Assembly (NCBI RefSeq): GCF_900095175.1
Contig: NZ_LT606946.1
Location: 1,395,417-1,459,416, forward strand
Length of the DNA: 64,000 nucleotides
Direction: 5' to 3'
DNA from: Polynucleobacter necessarius
GTDB taxonomy: Bacteria; Pseudomonadota; Gammaproteobacteria; Burkholderiales; Burkholderiaceae
Shown here piece after piece: positions 57,822 to 64,000 of this stretch; position 1 is the stretch's first letter; each line of letters opens with the position of its first letter. Below the pieces are notes generated by a model, which made no database searches, had not been told where the DNA came from, and worked only from the letters and a program-made list of their open reading frames with translations. Position numbers and translations under genes: made by a program.

Positions 57822-59015
57822 TTAAGCGTAACGACGTAATCTCAAAGAGAAGTCACGCAGACTAGATAAACCACTCTCCTCGGCACGCTGACACCATGCA
57901 TGCAACTGAGAAACCAGCTGATCGCCTGTGGCGTTAGAGCGACTCCAGATGGCTTGTAAATCACGACGCATCTCAATCATCTTGCGAAGCTGCGCATTAC
58001 TTGCCATCAACTCTTCTAGTTTGATTTTTTCTTCTGCAGTCAAACGGGATTCATCTTTACCTAACCAGGTACGCGCATCCTTCAAATGGGCAGCCAACAC
58101 TTGCATGTGCTGAACTTCATTGCTGAAGAAAGTGCTCAGAGTCTTACTGTAACGGGCCATGATTTCATAACGATTTGCAATGATGGCTTCGAGCGTCCCT
58201 TGATCAGCGGGGCGTAAGTCACTGAGTACCGGCTTAGGAGATGTCTTCTTCACTTTGGCCAAGCCCACTGCACTCATCATCTGAATGTACATCCAACCGA
58301 TATCAAACTCATACCACTTGCTAGAGAGCTTAGCGCTCGTGGCAAATGTGTGATGGTTGTTATGCAACTCTTCGCCGCCAATCAAAATACCCCAAGGGAA
58401 AATATTTCTGGAGGCATCTTCACAGTCGTAGTTGCGATAGCCCCAGTAGTGACCAATACCATTAATAATTCCGGCAGCAGTAATTGGAATCCACAGCATC
58501 TGCACTGCCCACACAGTTAAGCCAATAGCACCAAACAAGAACACATCGATGATCAACATCAAGGCAACACCTTGCCAAGAAAACTTGGAATAGACATTGT
58601 GCTCGAACCAATCATCTGGCGTGCCATGACCAAACTTATCTAGGGTCTCTTGATTGTGAGATTCTTTTTTATATAACTCCGCACCGCGAGAAAGCACAGT
58701 GTTGATACCGAGAACTTGTGGGCTATGTGGATCATCAACAGTCTCGCACTTGGCATGGTGTTTGCGATGAATAGCTGCCCATTCTTTAGTCACCATCCCG
58801 GTAGTTAGCCACAGCCAAAACCGGAAGAAGTGGGACATGATTGGATGCAGATCCAAAGCACGATGCGCTTGGCAACGATGCAAGAAAATCGTTACAGCGG
58901 CAATCGTAATGTGTGTTGCCACCAAGGTGAAAACCAGGATCTGCCACCATGACCAATCCAAATAGCCATTAGCAAGCCAACTGAGAAATACATCAAAACC
59001 TGAAACTGAATTCAA
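57822..59015 (-). CDS. delta-9-type fatty acyl desaturase
   Basis: 397 residues, membrane-bound di-iron desaturase. Three His boxes: HRCQAHRALDLH (HxxxxH), HRKHHAKCET (HxxHH) and ELHNNHHTFA (HxxHH), spaced as in acyl-CoA/phospholipid delta-9 desaturases, with four membrane spans around them. It introduces a double bond into saturated acyl chains and adjusts membrane fluidity. The C-terminal third after about residue 290 (ADQGTLEAIIANRYEIMARYSK) is a soluble helical extension. Intact. Confidence 0.92.
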   Translation of the reverse strand: MNSVSGFDVFLSWLANGYLDWSWWQILVFTLVATHITIAAVTIFLHRCQAHRALDLHPIMSHFFRFWLWLTTGMVTKEWAAIHRKHHAKCETVDDPHSPQVLGINTVLSRGAELYKKESHNQETLDKFGHGTPDDWFEHNVYSKFSWQGVALMLIIDVFLFGAIGLTVWAVQMLWIPITAAGIINGIGHYWGYRNYDCEDASRNIFPWGILIGGEELHNNHHTFATSAKLSSKWYEFDIGWMYIQMMSAVGLAKVKKTSPKPVLSDLRPADQGTLEAIIANRYEIMARYSKTLSTFFSNEVQHMQVLAAHLKDARTWLGKDESRLTAEEKIKLEELMASNAQLRKMIEMRRDLQAIWSRSNATGDQLVSQLHAWCQRAEESGLSSLRDFSLRLRRYA

Positions 59016-59045
59016 AAGGGTTTCCTTAATAGGAGGTGTAAACCC

Positions 59046-60647
59046 TTATTTTAGTTCTTTAGCGACTTTCTTGGTTTTGATCTTGATCTCTTTTTCTTCG
59101 CCTTTTACGTCACCCTGATCAATCTTCTCAATAGGAGCGGAAGCCTTCTTTTGGAAAACAGCCCCAAAGAAGCCATCGGTGCCGTGAATATGGGGCCAAA
59201 GCTGCCACCAAGGGTTGTCGGGGCTGCATCCCATAGGAATTTTATCCTTTGGAAACAATGGCTTAAGAACCTCGGCTGCTGGAACAACCTCAAAATTGGG
59301 GTGCTTTGCCAAGAAATCTTCAGCAATTTGCTGGTTTTCTTGAGGTAATAAGCTGCATGTGGCGTAAACCAAGCGGCCTCCTGGCTTGAGTAAGCGACTT
59401 GCAGAAGCCAATATATTCATTTGCTTTTGATTGAGCTCCAGAACCCCTTCTGGGGTCTGACGCCATTTCAGATCCGGATTGCGGCGCAAAGTACCCATAC
59501 CACTGCAGGGTGCATCAACTAAAACGCGGTCAATCTTGCCGGCCAAGCGCTTGATCTTGGTGTCATTCTCGCTATCAATCCAAACGGGATGGACATTAGA
59601 AAGTCCACTACGAGCCTGACGTGGCTTCAAATTAGCCAAGCGACGCTCTGATGTGTCCAGTGCATACAAACGGCCTGTGGAGCGCATGATGGCTCCAATC
59701 GCCAAAGTCTTGCCGCCAGCACCCGCGCAAAAGTCCACCACCATCTCACCACGCTTAGGAGCAAGTAAATAAGCCAAGAGCTGACTGCCTTCATCTTGAA
59801 CCTCAAACATCCCTGCTTTAAAGCCAACAGTATTTTGCAAAGCGGGCTTACCCATAATGCGCACACCATCAGGAGCATACGGAGTTGGGATTGCTTGATA
59901 GCGACCGCCAAGGGCATTCATCTCAGCAAGCAATTGCTCACGAGTTGTCTTCATGGTGTTTGCACGCAAATCCAAAAGAGCGGGATGCATGAGTGATTTA
60001 GCTAACTCTTCGCGAGATTCTTCACCAGGATATTTTCCAAAAGCATCCCATAACCATTCCGGCAAATTATTGCGAACCAAGGCATTCAGTGCTGATGGAT
60101 CGACTGTCGCAAAACGCTGCAACCACTCGTACTCGCCCGTCTTGAGTACGTGAGCTAAGTCGGCAATCGCACTCTCAGCACGATTAGCGGAACCTAGGCC
60201 ACCCTCAGACAGAGCGGACAGCAAACCCAATAGGGCTAAACGTCTAGCCTGGGAACCTTCACCGCTAGAGGCAAACTGAGAGAACTCATTTTTACGACGT
60301 AAGATGGCAAAAGCACTTTCAGCAATCAAAGCGCGATCGCGATTACCTAGCTGTGGTTCAGAGCGGAAATACCGACTCACTACACGATCAGCTGGTTGCT
60401 CAAAATTAAGTAGTTCTGGCAGGAAGCGTTCTAAATGAATCGCATGTTGTGGCAATGCTTTTGCATTGGAAAAGTTTTTTTGACCTTCGGGCGCAATGAT
60501 ATTTCCGCTCGCATTACGACGCTCTGGGCGACGCAATGGATCCTTAGATTTAGCGGCATAACTCTTTTGTGGGCCTAAGCGTGATCCAGATCTGGATCCA
60601 GACTTTGAGCCAGTACCGGCTCCGCGGGATGAACGTTCTTTACTCAT
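59046..60647 (-). CDS. rsmB: 16S rRNA (cytosine-967-C5)-methyltransferase RsmB
   Basis: 533 residues. The SAM-binding motif VDFCAGAGGKTLAIGAIM, the catalytic VDAPCSGMGTLRRNPDLKW with Cys, and YATCSLLPQENQ (second Cys) are those of RsmB/Fmu. NusB-like helices lie at about 90-200. The first 60 residues (RSSRGAGTGSKSGSRSGSR, then basic) are a disordered Ser/Gly/Arg-rich extension, longer than usual, so the start could be later. Overlaps purN by four bases. Confidence 0.9.
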   Translation of the reverse strand: MSKERSSRGAGTGSKSGSRSGSRLGPQKSYAAKSKDPLRRPERRNASGNIIAPEGQKNFSNAKALPQHAIHLERFLPELLNFEQPADRVVSRYFRSEPQLGNRDRALIAESAFAILRRKNEFSQFASSGEGSQARRLALLGLLSALSEGGLGSANRAESAIADLAHVLKTGEYEWLQRFATVDPSALNALVRNNLPEWLWDAFGKYPGEESREELAKSLMHPALLDLRANTMKTTREQLLAEMNALGGRYQAIPTPYAPDGVRIMGKPALQNTVGFKAGMFEVQDEGSQLLAYLLAPKRGEMVVDFCAGAGGKTLAIGAIMRSTGRLYALDTSERRLANLKPRQARSGLSNVHPVWIDSENDTKIKRLAGKIDRVLVDAPCSGMGTLRRNPDLKWRQTPEGVLELNQKQMNILASASRLLKPGGRLVYATCSLLPQENQQIAEDFLAKHPNFEVVPAAEVLKPLFPKDKIPMGCSPDNPWWQLWPHIHGTDGFFGAVFQKKASAPIEKIDQGDVKGEEKEIKIKTKKVAKELK

Positions 60648-61273
60648 AATTTTATTAATTGCGACTCCGGTGGTTGAACCTGAACTTGATTACCTTCTAT
60701 TCGCAATCGTCCATCTAGGAACCATTTTACGGCCCGCGGGTAAATCTGATGCTCAGCAGCTAAAACCCGTGCCGCCAAACTATCTGCATCATCGTTTGGG
60801 AGCACGGGGACTGAGGCCTGGCAGATGATAGGGCCTTCATCGACACCCTCGGTAACAAAGTGCACGCTGGCACCATGTTCGGCTACGCCAGCCTCCAAAG
60901 CCCGCTCGTGGGTATGCAAACCCGGGAAGGCTGGTAGTAAGGCTGGGTGAATATTGATGAGTCGACCCTCAAAATGGCGGATAAAGTCCGGGGTCAGAAT
61001 GCGCATAAAACCCGCAAGAACCACTAAATCCGCCCCCAATTCATCGATTTTCGCAATCAGGGCGGCATCAAAGGACTCGCGCGTAGCATGCCCTTTGTGC
61101 TCAATAGCAAAGGCAGGAATGCCCTGAGAGCGAGCAAAATCAAGGCCCTTAGCCGCAGAGTGATTAGCGATCACCCCTGCAAACGTGACGGGCCACTGCT
61201 CTTTTTGAGCTGTTTTGACGATAGCCTCGAAATTGGATCCGCGGCCTGAGATTAAGATAACGATAGATGGCAT
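60644..61273 (-). CDS. purN: phosphoribosylglycinamide formyltransferase
   Basis: 209 residues. ISGRGSNFEAIV at the N-terminus, catalytic Asn-His-Asp with GFMRILTPDFI, INIHPALLPAFPGLHTHERAL and SVHFVTEGVDEGPII. Folate-dependent formylation of GAR in purine synthesis. ATG at 61273 chosen (MPSIVILISG) rather than the in-frame GTG at 61279. The stop overlaps the rsmB start by four bases (ATGA), so the two are coupled. Confidence 0.95.
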   Translation of the reverse strand: MPSIVILISGRGSNFEAIVKTAQKEQWPVTFAGVIANHSAAKGLDFARSQGIPAFAIEHKGHATRESFDAALIAKIDELGADLVVLAGFMRILTPDFIRHFEGRLINIHPALLPAFPGLHTHERALEAGVAEHGASVHFVTEGVDEGPIICQASVPVLPNDDADSLAARVLAAEHQIYPRAVKWFLDGRLRIEGNQVQVQPPESQLIKL

Positions 61274-61324
61274 GCCCACAATATAATTGATGGTTACCCC
61301 GAAAGCGACCCTGAAAGCGATTTA

Positions 61325-62275
61325 GTGAACGTATTCCGTGGCCCCACCCAGTTTTCTGCAGGACCGGCTTGTGCCTTAACCATCGGTAATTTCGATGGCG
61401 TGCATAGGGGTCATCGCGCCCTGCTCAAACAACTGAAGGATGGCGCCCAAGAGCGTGGCTTGGTTAGCTGTGTGATGACTTTCGAACCACATCCGAAAGA
61501 ATTCTTTTCCCCAGAGCAAGCGCCCCCTCGCATTTTAAATTTACGCGATAAGCTTGCCGCCTTTGCTGACATCGGCATCGATCGTGTAGTGGTAGAACAT
61601 TTCAATACAGCTTTTGCTCGACTTACTCCAGAAGAGTTCGTTTCTGAGATCATCATCAAACAACTCAACGCCAAATGGATTTTGATTGGGGATGATTTTT
61701 GTTATGGCGCAAAACGCGCAGGGAACTTTGCAAGTCTCAAAGCTGCTGGTGAAAAATATGGTTTTGAAGTTTCTAGCATTCACACCGTCCTTGAGAATGG
61801 TGAGCGCATTTCTAGCTCAGCATTACGAAATGCTTTGGCTAATGGAGAGATGGATCAAGCCAGCAAACTATTAGGTCGCCCTTATGGCATTTCTGGTCAT
61901 GTCATTCATGGACAAAAGCTAGGGCGCACTTTAGGCTTCCCCACACTCAATCTCGCTGTTGCCAACCACCTCCATCACCGTAAACCTGCCTGCTCTGGCA
62001 TCTTTACTGCACAAGTAGTAGACCTTGGAGACAAGCCACTTCCTGCTGTAGCCAGCCTCGGGGTAAGGCCAACAGTCGAAGACGAAGGTCGCGTTCTCTT
62101 AGAGACACACATCTTTGATTACAACGCAGATGTTTACGGAAAAATTATTACCGTTGAACTCTTAGAAAAAATCCGTGACGAGGCCAAGTACTCTGACCTC
62201 GACACCCTTACCAAGGCGATTGCATCTGATGCAGCGCATGCCAGAAATTATTTCCAGAAAAAAGCTTATGTCTGA
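61325..62275 (+). CDS. ribF: bifunctional riboflavin kinase/FAD synthetase
   Basis: 316 residues. The FAD-synthetase half has [20 protein letters not shown] and [16 protein letters not shown], with [14 protein letters not shown]; the kinase half has [26 protein letters not shown] and [14 protein letters not shown]. Converts riboflavin to FMN and FAD. The start is GTG, with the family N-terminus ([11 protein letters not shown]). Overlaps ileS by eight bases, a common pairing. Confidence 0.95.
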   Translation: MNVFRGPTQFSAGPACALTIGNFDGVHRGHRALLKQLKDGAQERGLVSCVMTFEPHPKEFFSPEQAPPRILNLRDKLAAFADIGIDRVVVEHFNTAFARLTPEEFVSEIIIKQLNAKWILIGDDFCYGAKRAGNFASLKAAGEKYGFEVSSIHTVLENGERISSSALRNALANGEMDQASKLLGRPYGISGHVIHGQKLGRTLGFPTLNLAVANHLHHRKPACSGIFTAQVVDLGDKPLPAVASLGVRPTVEDEGRVLLETHIFDYNADVYGKIITVELLEKIRDEAKYSDLDTLTKAIASDAAHARNYFQKKAYV

Positions 62276-64000
62276 AAAAGAAAACTCTTATCCTGTTAAT
62301 CTTCTAGAGACCTCATTCCCAATGCGGGGAGACCTACCAAAGCGTGAGCCTCAATGGGTTGCTCAATGGCAGAAAAATAAACTCTACGAAAAGATTCGTG
62401 CAGCACATGCCAATCAACCAAAATTTATTTTGCATGATGGTCCCCCATATGCAAACGGCGATATTCATATTGGTCATGCAGTAAATAAGATCCTCAAGGA
62501 TATGATCGTGAAGTCCCGCTGGTTGATGGGCTTCGACTCTGCATACGTACCAGGCTGGGATTGCCACGGCATGCCGATTGAGATTCAGATTGAAAAAGAA
62601 TTTGGCAAAAATTTACCTACTGCTGAAGTTCAATCAAAAGCCCGTGCCTACGCTAAGGTGCAGGTAGATAAGCAGAAAGAAGGTTTTGAGCGTTTGGGCG
62701 TGTTGGGCGACTGGAATAACCCTTACCTCACTATGAATTACCGCAATGAGGCCGATGAAATTCGTGCGCTCGGGAAAATCTGGGAAAAGGGTTATGTCTT
62801 CCGTGGCCTCAAGCCAGTGAACTGGTGCTTTGATTGCGGCTCTGCGCTAGCTGAAGCTGAAGTGGAATACCAAGATAAGACCGATCCAACGGTCGACGTT
62901 GGTTTTGCTTTTGATGATGCGCAGCGTCCACAATTAGCAAAAGCATTTGGCCTACCTGAGATTCCAGCCAAGCCCGGAATGATTGTGATTTGGACCACAA
63001 CACCTTGGACTATTCCATCTAATCAGGCCTTGAATGTTCACCCAGAGCTCACTTACGCCTTAGTTGATACGGGTGACAAATTGCTCATCTTGGCAAAAGA
63101 CCGAGTAGAGACTTGCCTCGAAGATTTTGGCCTTGAAGGTAAAGTCATTGCTACTTGTTTAGGCAGTCAATTAGCCAACATCTCATTCTGGCATCCGCTC
63201 GCTCCATTGCATGAGGGATACAAGCGCCTCTCACCAATCTACCCAGCTGAATACGTCACGCTCGACACTGGTACTGGTGTTGTGCACTCTGCACCAGCCT
63301 ATGGTGAGGAAGACTTTAAGTCTTGCAAAGCAAATAAGTTAGCCGATAAAGATATCTTGAACCCAGTCATGGGTAATGGCGTCTACGCCTCTTGGTTGCC
63401 ACTCTTTGCCAACGAATACATTTGGAAAGCCAACCCCAAGATTGTCGAAGCTATGCGTGAGGCAGGTAGCCTCTTGCGCGATAAGACTTATACCCACTCC
63501 TACATGCACTGCTGGCGTCACAAGTCGCCGATTATTTATCGTGCAACCTCACAGTGGTTTGCAAGCATGGATAAGAAACCATCTGATGGCAAAGCAAGTC
63601 TGCGCGAGGCAGCATTAACTGGCATTGAAAATACTGAGTTCTTCCCAGCCTGGGGTAAGCAGCGCCTAAAGAGCATGATTGCCAACCGTCCAGATTGGGC
63701 CTTGTCACGTCAACGTCAATGGGGTGTACCCATGGCCTTCTTTGTTCATAAGGAAAGCGGTGAACCACATCCTCGTACAGTGGAATTGCTCGAAGAGATT
63801 GCAAAACGAGTTGAAAAAGAAGGTATTGAAGCTTGGCAAAAACTTGAGGTGGCTGAACTGCTTGGTGAAGAAGCATCTCAATATGAGAAGAATCGCGACA
63901 CCTTGGATGTGTGGTTTGATTCCGGTACTACGCACTGGCATGTTATTCGCGGCTCACACCGTGATGAGCTCTATCGTCCTGAGGCTGAGAATACAGATGG
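62268..64000 (+). CDS. ileS: isoleucyl-tRNA synthetase, N-terminal part (cut by window end)
   Basis: At least 577 residues, open through the right edge. HIGH motif in [21 protein letters not shown], the CP1 editing domain with [15 protein letters not shown] and [19 protein letters not shown], then [17 protein letters not shown] and [11 protein letters not shown]. The KMSKS loop lies beyond the window. Charges tRNA-Ile, so it would serve the CAT-anticodon tRNA at 19142-19218 once lysidinylated. Confidence 0.96.
   Translation, partial: MSEKENSYPVNLLETSFPMRGDLPKREPQWVAQWQKNKLYEKIRAAHANQPKFILHDGPPYANGDIHIGHAVNKILKDMIVKSRWLMGFDSAYVPGWDCHGMPIEIQIEKEFGKNLPTAEVQSKARAYAKVQVDKQKEGFERLGVLGDWNNPYLTMNYRNEADEIRALGKIWEKGYVFRGLKPVNWCFDCGSALAEAEVEYQDKTDPTVDVGFAFDDAQRPQLAKAFGLPEIPAKPGMIVIWTTTPWTIPSNQALNVHPELTYALVDTGDKLLILAKDRVETCLEDFGLEGKVIATCLGSQLANISFWHPLAPLHEGYKRLSPIYPAEYVTLDTGTGVVHSAPAYGEEDFKSCKANKLADKDILNPVMGNGVYASWLPLFANEYIWKANPKIVEAMREAGSLLRDKTYTHSYMHCWRHKSPIIYRATSQWFASMDKKPSDGKASLREAALTGIENTEFFPAWGKQRLKSMIANRPDWALSRQRQWGVPMAFFVHKESGEPHPRTVELLEEIAKRVEKEGIEAWQKLEVAELLGEEASQYEKNRDTLDVWFDSGTTHWHVIRGSHRDELYRPEAENTD

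Noticed and set aside
1..64000. Genetic-code change with TAG read as sense
   Set aside because: TAG is used as the normal stop of intact genes such as galU and glnS, and broken genes also carry TAA, TGA and indels.
1..64000. CRISPR array, insertion sequence, prophage or integrase
   Set aside because: No regular direct repeats with spacers, no transposase or integrase motifs, and no paired terminal inverted repeats were found.

Overview
The window reads as a betaproteobacterial chromosome segment, most likely from Polynucleobacter (Burkholderiaceae). Supporting signs are the macromolecular-synthesis operon rpsU-yqeY-dnaG-rpoD with a Lys/Ala/Pro-rich RpoD N-terminus, the xseB-ispA-dxs-folE2 operon, a choline-kinase-like ThrB, a BPSS1780-type membrane protein, TctB-TctA genes and a moderate GC content. 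The genus is inferred from family resemblance and gene order; no database search was possible.

Layout. Positions 1 to about 19,000 hold an accessory, mostly minus-strand block of hydrolases: three YtcJ-type amidohydrolases, a secreted lipase, two choloylglycine-hydrolase-like Ntn amidases (one exported, one cytosolic), a Tat-exported patatin, a secreted double-domain nitrilase-like protein, a bicupin, a nitroreductase, an outer-membrane barrel, a MarC protein, a FAD-linked D-2-hydroxyacid dehydrogenase, and one histidine kinase/response regulator pair. A tRNA with a CAT anticodon (19142-19218) separates this block from the core genome. From 19.2 kb onward the genes are largely housekeeping: rpoD, dnaG, rpsU, tsaD, the isoprenoid operon, polA, thrB, uvrD, valS, galU, tusA-alaS, tctBA, glnS, argD, ispH, fkpB, rpmBG, a fatty-acid desaturase, rsmB-purN, ribF and the start of ileS.

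The most striking property is gene decay. Twelve genes carry about 19 visible inactivating lesions (in-frame stops and small indels): the three amidohydrolases, the outer-membrane barrel, the nitroreductase, the patatin, the response regulator and nitrilase (both only at the start codon), a Rieske oxygenase, an NAD-dependent epimerase-like protein, a ferredoxin-type reductase, and radC (four lesions). About 47 kb of other coding sequence, including the five longest complete housekeeping genes, shows none. That contrast argues for ongoing genome erosion, as described for the Euplotes endosymbiont Polynucleobacter necessarius, rather than random sequencing error. A few single-A losses in poly(A) tracts next to start codons could still be assembly errors or slippage sites.

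How the genes work together. The left block looks like a decaying scavenging system for amides, esters and lipids, with most enzymes exported and its own two-component system. The rest supplies replication, transcription, translation, isoprenoid, folate/queuosine-type, purine and flavin cofactor functions, all intact. No stretch longer than about 300 bases lacks a gene or gene remnant; the longest are 17325-17609 (an inverted repeat only) and 29689-29855. No insertion sequence, prophage, integrase or CRISPR array was seen.
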